Source of the DNA: Rhea pennata
Taxonomy: Eukaryota > Chordata > Aves > Rheiformes > Rheidae
DNA length: 64,000 bases
NCBI RefSeq assembly: GCF_028389875.1
Contig: NC_084672.1
Span: 3,571,501-3,635,500 of the forward strand
Reading direction: 5' to 3'
This document shows, one piece after another, positions 1 through 12,191 of this stretch. Made by a program: the position numbers and the translations under genes. Within the stretch, counting starts at the first letter, position 1. Each line of letters starts with the position of its first letter. The notes beneath the pieces are model-generated. The model was not told the DNA's origin. It was given only the letters and a program-made list of their open reading frames with translations, and made no database searches.

Positions 1-2848
1 GGTTGATCTTTTTTATTTTTTAAACTTTCAGGTAAATTTTTCAAAACTCTGATGAGCTGCAAAAGAAAAAAAGAGCACAGAATATACAGAATACTAACAA
101 ATCTAAGAGTATTAATATTAGATTGTATTTACTGTTATTGGCAATAAATTTAAGATGTGCAAAACAGTACTTCAATTTCATCAGTGAAGCTTATGAGCTT
201 TTAGAAATTCCTGTCAGCACATTCAGAACACACATCATATACACACATGCACATTAAAGGTATTCGCCCCTCTGAATCACAATTATAGCATAAATACTGT
301 TTCATGAATGATCTGTTCACTGACAGTAATCCTAGAACAGGAGGAAAGCTGCATTTCATCAAGATGAAAAAGTAGATAAGTTTAACCTCAGTGAAATAAG
401 TAACCATACTGTTTCCCTACAAAGTGCCTGGGTTCTTCCTTTGATAGAAATAAAATAGCAACATACAGGACCAACAGACAGCTGATCACATACTGCTTAG
501 CTTTCTTCTCTGCAAGGCAAAATGTTCACAAAAACCAAGTTTCAGGTCACTCTCATAAAACTTGCAGTCAACTCAGAACAAGATAAAAAACAATCTTGTT
601 AACATATATTAAAAGCAAGGCACCAATCAAAAGTGACACTAGCTTGCATAAATTTACCATATTTGCACCCATCTTTGACAGTATCACTTCTAGCTCCTTT
701 GCAGTACAGTGGGGAGGAACAGCAAACTCTTCTTGCGTAATAATTGGACCTACATCAAACCTACGAAGGAGAAAGCATACAATTCTACTGGAAGAAAAGA
801 CATAACTAACAGTGCAGAGGTGTATATTAAATACGTTAGCTCAGTTACTAATTACTGTCTTTATCTATTGAAAATGTTTAAGTTTAAATGTTAGGTTTAC
901 AAGACAATACAGGGAACGGAAAACCAAGTTTATAGAAGCAAGCTGAGATAATCTTTATAGATACAGATATAAGAAATACTTCAGGTTATTTGTTGAGAGA
1001 TCTTCTGAACTGCAAAATGTGTATCTGAAAGAGATTTCAGATGTTCCTGAGATCTATTATCAGACAAGCATGCAACAAAGAAATGATCAAATTCTGATAA
1101 TGTGCTTTCACAGGCAGCTTTAGCCAGACTTTGTGCTAAAGTTAAAATAGATGATTTCTCCCTTGCTCCTAGACAGGCAATTTCTTACCTTACAGGTTAT
1201 AGGCAATTATAAAGTCTGTCAACTAGAGGGAAAATTATGTATTCACTCAAATACTGTATTTGTGATGAATTTCAGATGTTCAGATTAAAGTTTAGAAATG
1301 ATTTCAAATGTTTATTATTAAACAAACCCTATGCAAATATGCATCTTAAATAAACTACGAATTGTAAAAAAGTTTTTAAACAATGACCGAAGTGGTGACA
1401 ATTTAAACTCCTGAGAAGCAAAAATTAGAGTTGTTTTGAAAAGCGCATCTAACATACCTTTTTGGTTTGATTTCCATAATTGTCACCCCAGTTACTTTAT
1501 CACCGTGTAGCACTGTGTGGACTATCGGTGCAGGACCACGCCATCGTGGGAGGTAGCTGGGATGCACATTCAGCACACCACTGAATTGAAGTATTTCAGA
1601 ATTAGAATTGGAACAGTAATTAAAAAAATACATAAATGAACCCAAGGAAGAAGTTCACCTCAACTGCTACAAGTCATTCAGACTACAGTGCTGTTCCAAA
1701 GCAGTCTCATTTCACTAATGAAGCATTGAGATATCCTGTCAAGTCACTTACTATGGGAACTGCAGAATAAGGTCCTCGCTTAAGAGCCGCCCAAACGATG
1801 CCACCACACCAACATCAAACTGCCCCAGAGGTCCCGTGTGCGGCCACTCATGCGTAGGCAGCTGGAGCTCCCGGGCGCAGCTCCTTACAGGCAGGTCCCC
1901 AGGCAAGCGGGAGGGCAGGGTCACCACCTCCAACCTGGACACGAGCGGGTCCTCACCAAGCTCCCTGAGGCGGACAAGGCACTGAAGACCTGACACAGGT
2001 GGGGAAAGGGAGAGACAAGGGCTGGGGCCTTCCCGCCCTTGCTGCACCCCTGCCCCCTTCCACAGGGCGTCCTCTCCCTCATTTGGGCCCAAGCCCTGTC
2101 ACAGACCTTGGTTTCCCACCTCTGCTGTCCCCAGTCCCCCTGCCAACCACAGCCTCTCCCTTTTGCTGTTCGGCTCCCCTCAGTGGCACCTTCTCCTTCA
2201 CAGTCCCACCCCAAAGGTCACCCCTACTACACCCTTCTGACCCACCAGCCTCTGTCAAACCCCCCAGATTCACCCCAAACCACCGACTTCCACACCTAGC
2301 ACAGTCTGCACCCTCACCCTGCATCACCCGACCCCCACCGCCCCGCCCGGCCCGGGCCCCTACCGCCCCCGGGCCCCTCACCCCGCCCGGCCCGGGCCCC
2401 TACCGCCCCCGGGCCCCTCGCCCCGCCCGGCCCGGGCCCCTACCGCCCCCGGGCCCCTCGCCCCGCCCGGCCCGGGCCCCTACCGCCCCCGGGCCCCTCG
2501 CCCCGCCCGGCCCCGGGCCCCACGGTTCCCCCCGACCGCGGTCTCCCAGCCCTCCCTGACCGTCTCAGCCTCCCCCGCAGGCCCCGGCCTCCCCCGCCGG
2601 GTCCCGACATTCCCGGCCCCGCTGCGGCCCCCCGCGGTTTCCCTCCCGTCGCCCCGCGGCCGCTACCTGGCAGCCTCTAGCGCCCGCAGGGCGGTGACGG
2701 CGAAGTGGTCGGTGCCGAAGAACAGCACCCGCCACGGCGGCGCCGACCGGGCGGCCCCGGCCCCGGCCGCGGCCCCGGCCCCGGCCCCGGCCCCGGCCGC
2801 CGCCGCCTCCAGCCCCGCGCGCGCCGCCCGCACCAGCCGCCCCCTCAT
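1..2848 (-). CDS. MTFMT: Mitochondrial methionyl-tRNA formyltransferase, 5' five coding exons (partial)
   Basis: Formylates Met-tRNA(Met) with 10-formyl-tetrahydrofolate in the mitochondrial matrix, making the initiator tRNA for organelle translation. Coding exons on the minus strand: 2848-2667, 1964-1752, 1580-1458, 760-658 and 56-1 (cut by the window edge). Phases join as 2, 2, 2, 0. The translation follows the human protein as I recall it: WRVLFFGTD at the start of the Rossmann fold, [12 protein letters not shown], then the formyltransferase signature [16 protein letters not shown] with the catalytic Asn and His, followed by VTGVTIMEI and DVGPI with the catalytic Asp. Exon 5 gives LKNLPESL before the edge. 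About 225 of roughly 390 residues are present. The N-terminus (residues 15-33) is an Ala/Gly run within the presumed mitochondrial presequence, encoded by a GGC/GCC repeat. The start is the first ATG in the CpG island, at 2848-2846. Confidence 0.95.
2339..2520. repeat. 40-bp GC-rich minisatellite in MTFMT intron 1
   Basis: About four and a half head-to-tail copies of a 40-base unit beginning CCCCGCCCGGCCCGGGCCCC, nearly identical to each other. It lies between MTFMT coding exons 1 and 2. The near identity of copies suggests recent expansion and probable length polymorphism. Confidence 0.9.
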
Positions 2849-3200
2849 CGCGCCGCTTCCGGCGCGCGCCGGCCAGTGACGTAACAGCCCCGCCCCTCCG
2901 CGGCGCGGCACGAGTGACGCCGCGGGGGCGGGGCGCCGCGGGGGCAGGGACGGGATACGGGGCGGGGCCACAGCGCGGCGGGGGCGGGGCTCGGGCGGCC
3001 CGGGGGCGGGGCCGCCATGTCGGCGCCGGGGTGGGGGACGCTGGGCGCGGGCGGCGCGCGGCGGGAGGGGCGGCGCGCGGCGGGAGGGGCGGCGCGCGGC
3101 GGGAGGGGCGGCGCGCGGCGGGAGGGGCGGCGCGCGGCGGGAGGGGCGGCGCGCGGCGGGAGGGGCGGCGCGCGGCGAGCCGGCGGCAGCGCGGTTACTG
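2540..3200. promoter_or_regulatory. CpG island / promoter of MTFMT
   Basis: Very high GC with dense CpG around MTFMT coding exon 1, including GGGGCGGGG Sp1-type boxes at about 2925-3010. No TATA box is evident upstream of the start codon. This is the expected architecture for a housekeeping mitochondrial gene. Limits are by eye. Confidence 0.75.
3051..3177. repeat. 19-bp GC-rich minisatellite
   Basis: Six to seven tandem copies of a 19-base unit, CGGCGCGCGGCGGGAGGGG, directly upstream of MTFMT. Because 19 is not a multiple of three, any translation across it cycles through three frames, so the open frames here are not evidence of coding. Confidence 0.9.
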
Positions 3201-3214
3201 CGTCCCGTCAGCGC

Positions 3215-3745
3215 GACCAGGGGCCGTCACCCAGCCCCTGACCCGGGTCCCGTCACCCAGCCCATGACCGGGCTCCCGTCGCCCTGTCCCTGACGGGGTC
3301 CCACCACCGTGGGGTCCCGTCACCCAGCCCCTGACGGGGGTCCCATCACTGTGACCAGGGCCACGTCACCGTGGGGTCCCATCAACCAACGCCTGACCAG
3401 GGTCCCATCACCACAGAATCCTGTCACCCTGCCCGTGACCAGGGTCCCATCACTGTGGGGTCCCATCACCCAGCACCTGACTGGGGTCCTGTCACCCTGC
3501 GATCTTGTCACCCTGCCCATGACCAGGGTCCTGTCCTGTCACCCTGGAGTTCTGTCACGCTGTCCGTGACCAGGGTGCTGTCACCCTGCCCATGACAGGA
3601 GTCCTGTCACCCTGGGTCCCTTCACCTTGCGTCTGACTTAGCTCCTGTCTTGTCACCTTGGGGTCCTGCCACCCTGTCTGCGATCGGGGTCCCGTCACTG
3701 TGGGGTCCCGTCACCCTGCGTGTGACTGAGGTCCGGTCACCCTAG
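3215..3745. repeat. Degenerate minisatellite built on GTCCCATCACC / CCTGACCAGG
   Basis: About 530 bases of diverged tandem repeat with an approximate 21-base half unit and 42-base full unit. Typical elements are GGGTCCCATCACC, TCACCCTGCC and TGACCAGGG. Copies differ at many positions, so this array looks older than the 19-bp array beside it. No gene is seen in it. Confidence 0.8.
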
Positions 3746-3823
3746 CCCGTAGGACCTTAACCTGGCCACTCTGCCTTAGTACGGCATATAAAGATAAACT
3801 GGAAAATGCTATTTACAGGCTCG

Positions 3824-4040
3824 CGGAGGAGTCAGGGCTGGAAGGGGGGTGCCTGCTCCAACCCCTGCTCAAGCCGGGGCCGCTAGAGCAGGTTGCTCAG
3901 CACCGTGTCTAGTTGCGTTTTAGGCATCTCCAAGGATGGAGCATCTCCCAGTATGGACAACCTCTCTGGGCAGCCTGATCCAGGCTTCAACCAGCCTCAC
4001 CACCAACCTCACCCTCAAAACAGTAATCAGATTTCTTTTG
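3824..4040 (+). mobile_element. CR1 LINE, 3' region fragment
   Basis: Matches the remembered bird CR1 3' region in sense orientation: a TCAGGGCTGGAAGG start, GGCCGCTAGAGCAGG, then TTGCTCAGCACCGTGTC, TCTCCAAGGATGGAG and CTCTCTGGGCAGCCTGATCC. The extreme 3' end with the usual short terminal repeat is not visible, so this is a 5'- and 3'-truncated copy. It is the best sequence marker that the host is a bird or another sauropsid. Confidence 0.85.
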
Positions 4041-4939
4041 ATAAAATGAAATCTTTGGAGTTCGCATTTTTGCCTGTTGGCTTTTGACACCCCTATCAGA
4101 TATTTAGCCACATTATAAGATCCCCAGAGCCATCTCCTCTCCAGACAGAGCCGTCCTGGCTCTCAGCCTCTGAGGGGTGTCAACGCTGCAGCTGCTGATT
4201 TTCCGCTGGCTCTAATGCAGATTGCTAACTGCTGCCTTTGAAAAGTTAATTTCTGCCTTTCTCTCTGTGGCCAGCTTTGTTTTAACAGTGATTATAATTT
4301 GAAGAATGTCTTCTTGTAAACCATGAGGTCAGGCTAATCACTTAAAGAACTGTCTTCTCCCATAACATAAGAATGAAAATATTTTATCACTTGCTAAGAA
4401 CATTCTTTTCCCCATGAGAAGATGGTTTATTCATGTAGATTTCCCGTCCTTGTAATGTAAATTACATGCACAAATTCCCTACATGCCTAAATCACAGCTT
4501 AGCCTAACATCTTTGACACTTGGAATTCCTGAAGTGTAGTATGTAGGAAACTGGAGACATTATATATGTGCCAATGACCCATAAATTATTTGAAAATCAA
4601 ATGACAGAATTTATGTCCAAAGGCTACACTAGGGACGCACCACTAAGGAATGGTTCTGCATTAAATGGCACCATACATATTCATTCCTGCTTCCTTATCT
4701 GTTTTGCCAATCATTACTTTTTTTTTCATATGCTTCTTTTTAACTGACATCTAAGGTACCTCCGTCTCCACTGGTAGCAAAATATGAAAACTAATTAGAG
4801 AAAGTGCTGTTTTACATCAGAAAAATTACTTAGGCCACCCTAACCACGGTGCTTGTGTCCCCACACTCTGCGAAAAGGAAAGGATGCTACCAGATATAAT
4901 TTCCCACCTCAAAATCAGTACATCAAAATGAATGGTCCC

Positions 4940-5425
4940 ATAAAGTACCAGTTCTCTACTACTAGGCAAGCCTCGTGGAAATCCTCGGTGCAGCCACATC
5001 TAGAACCGCGTGTGCAATTCCAGTCACCTCATCTCAGGATGGAGAGGTGAAAGGATATAGGAATAGTTTTAAAGGATACATAAGAGCAACAAGGATGATA
5101 GGACGGCTTCTGTTCGAGAAGAGATTAAAAGCAACCAGAATACTTCATCTTGGAAAGCAGAGAGGTGGGGAGATGGATAGGCTAGCAGTCTCACTTGTCA
5201 TGGGTGGTATGGAGCTGGTAAACAGGGAACAATCACTGTTACACAGTGACTAAGGGTTTGCTGGCAACATTATCAACTGCTTAGAGGTATCAGGGACCGA
5301 AAGAAAGGAAGCAGTGTTTCACACAGTGTGTAATTTGACCACATAGTATCTCAGATGCTAAAAAATACTCTTGGATTCAAGAAGTAGCCTAACTAATTCA
5401 AGGGGGAAAAGAAGCCCGCTGAGAA
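4940..5425 (+). mobile_element. Ancient CR1/L3-type LINE fragment (end of reverse transcriptase ORF and 3' UTR)
   Basis: The stretch carries, in order, degraded versions of phrases typical of old amniote CR1/L3 LINEs: GCAGCCACATCTAGAA, GTGCAATTCCAGTCACCTCA, AGAGCAACAAGGATGATA, a GGAAAGCAGAGAGG-like segment, GGTAAACAGGGAACAATC, and TTTCACACAGTGTGTAATT. A frame at 4975-5253 is the decayed C-terminal part of the reverse transcriptase ORF. Divergence is high, so it predates the CR1 copy at 3824. The family name is from memory of consensus features, not a search. Confidence 0.65.
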
Positions 5426-5429
5426 GTAT

Positions 5430-8400
5430 TAACCGTAATTAGCAGTGCTGCTACCAGCTAGGACTGCCCTAAAATACCAGTTAATGAGTGGGGAGGGCAT
5501 CGCTGGTTCTCATCACTAGCATTAAACTCTTGCACGGATGCAAGCGAAGGAGGCGTTCAGTGTCCTGCAGAAAATGCCAGCTTTCTCAGGAACAGGGTAA
5601 ACCCCTGGATTTATCACCATCGCTGCCATGGCCTTCAGAAAAGCCAAGAACATACCACACGTTTTGATGGTCTAAACACCACCCCAAAGCAGAGAATCCA
5701 AACCCAATGGTGAAGTGCTGCTCAGTGTTAGCTTTAGCTGCTGGATTGCAGCACGGTGTCGCTGGCACATGGGTGCTGCGTGAAGGGTCTTTACCTTTTT
5801 TTTGGCAGTGATCTTAAACCTTATGGAAGTGGCCTCAGCTCTGACAGTAGTTTAGGCTTCTGGAAATACTGACACACCATGCTGAGTTTTTGCCAGACTT
5901 ACTCACAGATTAATGTTTCATTTGCAGTGAGTTTATGAAGTGGACTTAAATTCACTCCAATATACTCACTCCCAAGTAATTTATTGTCAACTCTGATATG
6001 TCTGTATAGTTCAAAGGGATTGCATCTATTATTTAGTATTATGCCTTGGACACAGTGTACATGAATTTTTAATGAAAATTTTATCTGGATGTAAATTTTT
6101 ACAGCTGAGTGGAAGCTACAGTGTGGTCATTTTTCAGAAAAAAAAACTCACAGAGCTTGCTTTTCTGCTGGATTTGAACTCTGCTTTTGTACATGGCAAA
6201 AAAAAATGAACGTTTAGTTATTCTGTAACCAGGCCTTTTTGGGTCAAAGACACAGAAGGGATCAAAAAAGATAAGCAAAAGTAGAATGCCAAGGTCAGAC
6301 TTGTTCTTCCTAAGTGTACTGAAGACAAATCTGAGGAGGAAACAGACCACAAATCAACATCCTATCTATACTTTGCTTCCTAGCCAAAGACACTGAAAGT
6401 GTCTCCAAGAAGTAAAAAGATATCTCCAGTGAGAGAGTGCCAGTGTTGTCAAGGGAAACATGAAGTAAAACACTCATAGCAGTGTCTAAAAAAAAATTCT
6501 TCTGAGAGCATTCACTGTGCTCTGGAGAAGGAGAAGACTCCTGGGCACAAGGGCTTACTGTAACCAGTGGGAATCTTTGGGTTTATGTCCATGTCCAGTA
6601 TGTCCATTGCTGCTTCCAGGCCGGTGCTCCCACATTGCTTCTATTACGTTATTCACAAGCCTCAATATTACGTTCTATTGATGCATATGGCATGTGCATG
6701 GATCATTTCCATGGACCCACGCCGCTCCAGCTGTCATTTAGGGAAACGTGGGTTATACCATTGCACCCAGCAACTCTGGGCATCTAAACAGCCATTGGGG
6801 AAAATGCCTTCTTTATTAAACTGTAGGTATGTAATCAAGCTATGTAGGAACCAGGGATGAAAGGAGGCCATCTGGGATGTTGCGTTCACCCTCCTGCTAT
6901 TAGAGCCGCCTCTTTGCTGGATTTAGCTTCTCCCTCCACGCACTTAGCAATTGCATGGCACTGGCCAGGCCTTTTCTTTGCATTTTTCTCAAAGGTAGTG
7001 AGTAAGATAACCTGGTTCTGTAGCTTGTGAGCCCCCTCGGCAGCCTTTCGATATGCACGTTCCCCAGGGAGGGAAAGAGGTCACGAGGATACTGCAGAAA
7101 AGCATCATCTAGCGTGATGGCCCTTTTAAAATGACCTGTCTTGAAACGAGGAGGAAGGACAGCACAAATTACAGTGCCCAGTGACCTCCAGCCTTGCCCA
7201 GTCTCCCATGGTGGAGGGGAGCTCTGGTCTCCCTGAGCGATGATCCTCTCCCTGCCAGACTGAAGCTGAACAGTAAAACTATCTGTTTGAGAATTATGTA
7301 TGTCTGCTAGATAAAATTGTATAGGAGCAGCCAGAGAAAACTCTGAATCGGATGTAGAGTGGGATTCAAAGGATTAATCATTCTGGAACACAGCCGGAAT
7401 GCCAAAGACACTTTATTTCAAGCTGGAAAACACAGAGAACAAGAAGAACATATGGAGGCTGTGCCCATCTTCCCCAAGCACAAGCTAAGCAGCACCACCT
7501 GCGCGCTGAAAGCCCGGTGCCGGGCGGCATCCTGCTGGCTTTGTGGCACACAGCTCCATCCATGGACTGGGTGATCCAGTGAGGCTGTGTTGAAAAGGAA
7601 TCCTCCTTTCCAAATGGGATGGGCACAAAAAACAACATATCAGCCTTACAACACTCTGCAGAGCCTGTTATCAGTAGTCTTTTGACTTAGCAAACTCAGC
7701 TGCCCGTACCCGTAATACGGGGATGGCAAAATCCCCCGTTGGTGCTGTGCACTTTGCAAAACCAGTCATTCTCAAGAGATGCTCCGAGAGCCTTAGAATG
7801 ACCATCCTCTAAAAGCATAGGTAATATTTGCGTTATTGGAACACGTTTCACTTGCACAGTAAAGACCGAGCCAGGAAGAGTGATCAGTATTGTTTATTTT
7901 AACTCCGGAGTAACTTATTACAGAGTGTCATTTTACTCAGCGTGCTCTTCTAATAGCCATTAGGCCAATAGCTTGAGCAAACAAGCTGCAAGTTCCTGCA
8001 GTTCACTCTTTGGGAGAAGGTCATTCACCCCGCGCTATAAACAGGCCCGCTAAGGAAGTATGTTTTTTTCTGGGGCTTAAGCGCACCTCACCTGTTGGAC
8101 TAGCCTGTACCCATGACTCAGGAGCAGAATGAATCACGGCTCGTAGCACACCACGAGCGGGAGGAAAGACGGCCGAGCAGCCCTCGTAAGGCGCCGACGG
8201 GTACTCCGGCAAGACGGCTTCAGGCGGCGATGCGCGGAGAAGAAATGTAGCTTCCGTTCTTCTGGGAACGGCTTGTTTCTGCTGAGTTAACAGAGATAAA
8301 CTGGCTGTTCTGGTGCATTAACCGGTGAGTTAATTTATAGCTATCTTTAAGGGCAAGTTGATTTATTTATTTCAGTTAGCTAGGGTCCTTGAGAAAGGCT

Positions 8401-11400
8401 GCATGACTTCCTTAAGGAAAGACTGATTGGCAAGCAAGTTTTAAGAAGAAGAATGGGATTACTCCTGCATATAGATAGTCTGGAAAACAGTCAAAGGAAA
8501 ACATTTAATATAACTTATTCTTTAACTTTTGACTTAACAAAGGTTAAAACATAGTATGGACTGCCCTCTTGTTTTAACATTTTAAATATTAAATGCTTTT
8601 CTTGTATTCTTCAATTGAACTTAGTCCACAAAGTACCTTTGTTTGGATACAAAGCCATCCACTTCTGTCTCCATGGAGTTACATTGCATATCCTGTATGA
8701 ATGCCAAAGACAGGGCATCCCACTTCACAATATATTTGGAATAACTTACACATTTTAACAAGATCAATTAAGATAAGATAACTAGCAGACAGAGAGTCTG
8801 GATGGCAACAAGAGACTATTTTGGAAAGACTTGGACACTGTAAGCACATTGTCTCATGCTGTGTAACGAGCATGAGAAGGGAGACTAGGAGACTTTAGCA
8901 TCTTACCATAGACTGTATTTTGATAGTCTTTCCAGAAGACCATCTTGTTTGTATCTTTACTTACATCAATATAGGAAGGCTCTCAGACTTTCTATCTGCA
9001 GAGTGAGGACAACATCTGGCTTGGTAAACAACCTAGAGTATTAAACCTAATAAAAATTAACCTAAAAAGTACATGGTAGTTGCACAGTTCCTGGCTGCAA
9101 AGAGCTCACACACAGCCAGGAGTGTACATGTCCTTCGCAGCCCAAGTCCTCATGGGGTTACACCAGCATCCAGGGCATTGACCCCACAGCATTGCCCTCT
9201 GCGTGCCATGAGTTCATTTCTCCAAGGAATTCCATCACGAGGAGTGATTACTTCCTTCAGTGCTGGGATCAATGGCCAACAGCAATGGTCACATTACCAT
9301 TTTTCCATATTTTATTAATATTTCATGGGAGGCCACCAAAGTCCACAGATTCTAGTGTTCAACAAGAGGATTTGGAACAGCATTAGCAAGTGATTCTTTG
9401 TCCCTGAGGTACACAGTATGCAAATTTTGAAGCTTTTGATTCAGAAATTCCATATACAGAAAGAAAAAAAACTACAAAATTGTTCATGTGTCAAAATAAA
9501 CTCAAAATAATGTGGGCAAAACATCTCCTTGAGAGATGCTGGCCTATTTGTTTTTTCCACCTCCTTCCATACAAGCTTAAAATGGATAAGCTTGCTCTTA
9601 CTCCAGTACTCAAGTTGTGAAGCAACCTCAGAAGAGCCTGAGGTGCCTTCAGAGGGCTCAGAGACCAACGTACACAGCTCGGAGGTGCCTACGATGCTGT
9701 TCTGAAGGCTCTTCTCTGTCTAGTGGCAGCCCTGGTGATGGAGGAGACATGCTGACAGGGGAAGCAACGGAGCAGATGTCACCGCACTCTCCCACCTTGC
9801 TTGGCAGAGCAGTGCTCGCCCAAGTGAGATGGGGAAGATGGAGCAGCTAAAGGAGAGGAGTTTAAAATCTCTCTTTCAGACTGGAAGAATCAAACTCTCC
9901 GGAGCGTGCCCAGCATGGCTGCAGGGCTCACTGTTACCAGCTCTTACTGGGGAAACTGGTGGTGCTGGCAATGCACTGGATCCCGCAGATCCAGATCCTT
10001 CACACACGGAGGCTAGAGGGAGTGTGCAGGCTCTCAGCAGTTGATTTTATAGCTTTGATGAATGAGACAAGTTTGGTCAGTTTGATGCAGACACAGAAGA
10101 TCCTTACAATAGCAGGGATTTCTTCTAATGTCTTTTACCTACATTTGCTGTTAATACAAGATAAAATATTCCTTCTACTACCTTACTGTATCTTAGCGGT
10201 TCCAGCATCCAATCTGTGGGGGAGATTTGGGGGTACTAAAAACTTTAGGAAGTAGTGAAATACTTTAAACAACCTTCTAGCATCCCTGCTGTGCATGGCA
10301 GCTTATCTTAAGTGTAGATGTCAGGAAGTGGCTCACAGGTTATGAAACACCTTAGGAGAAAATAAGCAATATGCATGTCAAATATTCCTATTCAAGCAAA
10401 TGATTGGACCAAAGTCTTGCACAGCAAGATTTAACATGCTCATGTGGCACTTATTAGGGTGCAGCAGACTTGTAAGTTGATTTTCTTGGCACCAGCACTT
10501 TATTTCCTCCTTTCTGGGGAGTGACCTGAGCGCATAGTTAAGGCTTACTTGGACTGTATGGTAATTGGTATATTTAACTGCAGGGAACAACTTTACCCAT
10601 ATTCTCTGAAATACGGAGCCAAGGTGCAGCACGCGGGATATTCCAGAGTCCTCATGAGCGTTGCTAGCAGGCAGCTTTCTGGCAGCAGGCAACCAGCCTG
10701 CACTCCCGACTGGCTATAAAATGTGACCTTTGAATTGTGAAGACATTGAGATCAATGATGTGTGGGAAGGGGGGGAAACAGTAGTAATCATTAGGTCTAT
10801 AACCGATAGGACAAATGCTTCGCTGAGGAGTCAGCGGGAGCATTGCTGACACACCCAGCACAGTGGGACATGCTCCAGTGCGATTTCCCGGGAAACATTT
10901 CAAACTGTGCCAGGACATACTACTATGGATGAAGGCAAATAAGAGTTTCAGTCGCAGCAGCGTAAGTCAGCTTGTAATAATTGCTCGTGTGTGGGGCCGG
11001 CATAGCTGAGGGACACGCATGTGCCGTGGTGTCATTCACCTACTGGTGAGTGACAGCTCAGAGGATGCTCGTGCGCAGAGGCAGCATCGTTGCTGTCTCG
11101 TGGTTGATCGGTGGCCCGGGTAGAGCGAGCCTTGTGGTCTCAAGCTGGCTCACAGTAGACCATTAGCCCTGCTGTTAATGTCATTCTTTCCCTCGGCAGC
11201 CGTTAGTCATCTCCTGGTGGCATCCGTATTATTTCTTAGCCCACTCTGCGAGCCCTCATTCCAGCCCGTTGTGCCCGCAAGCAGCTCAGCTCAGGTGCGA
11301 GCTGGCTGGGTGGCCATGTGGAGAAGGCCAGGTGCTGAAGAGGGGCAGACCTATGCTCAAGCTATGCCTTTATGGACAGGGTGGGTATAACCACCAAGTT

Positions 11401-11520
11401 CACTTGGCTTTGCCTGCCACCAGACTGGGAGAGCTGCACAGGCTGGCGGGGGCAGGAATAGGGACACTGGGGCATCCTCTACTCAGACCAGGTCTCTGGA
11501 GAAGCTGGAGAACTGAGATG
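5430..11520. other. Intergenic, no gene recognised
   Basis: About 6 kb of mostly AT-rich sequence between the LINE remnants and the SLC51B 5' region. Small open frames occur on both strands (for example near 6100-6350 and 10380-10920), but none shows a recognisable domain, consistent splice junctions or similarity to a protein I know. Confidence 0.6.
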
Positions 11521-11531
11521 GGCCCAGCAGC

Positions 11532-11538
11532 TATAAAA
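11532..11538 (+). promoter_or_regulatory. TATA-box candidate upstream of SLC51B
   Basis: TATAAAA in the context CAGCTATAAAAGC, about 650 bases upstream of the SLC51B signal-peptide exon. If used, a 5' noncoding exon and intron would be expected between here and 12192. A single short motif is weak evidence. Confidence 0.25.
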
Positions 11539-12191
11539 GCTGGACTAATGCCACCGACAAATGAGGGACTAAAGGTCAGGGAGGTGCTATCTGCTTCCTT
11601 AAGGGATGGGAGATACCTTTGCCTCTGTGGCAACCCAGCTAGTCCTCCTCCTGAAGCTGAGCCCTCCACTCCCTCATCTCCACACCCTTGTTCTGCCACC
11701 CAGAGGCTGGCAGCAGACAGTCGCTGTCCCCAGAAATCTCCATTGTCTGGGGACAGTGGCAGGGGAGCAATGAGGAAAGCAAAAGATTAGTTGGAAAGGG
11801 GCTGGCTCTAGGCAACAGAGCAAGACAGTCCCGGGGAGGACCTTCCGCAGACATTGGCAGCAGCTCAGAGAGCAGCTCTTGCACATGCAGGCTTCACATC
11901 TGCGCGGGGTTCCCAGACAGCAGCCTCTGCGCCGAACCCGCACAGCTGTGGCCTCTGGCGCTCCCTGAGTCGATCGTGTCCGCTTGCCGTCCCAGCCCTG
12001 CAGCCACACATCCGCAGAGCAAAACAGGAGCTGTAACTTCACAGCGGCATCGGGTCCCTTCTCTGCACAGGGCTCCGGCACAGGGCACGGGGAGGCTGCT
12101 CCTCACCTCCTGGCTCTTTCTCTTTCCCAGGCTTCTGCATACTGAAGAAGCACAGGTGAAGGCGTGATCTATCCCAGCTGCACATTCAAAT

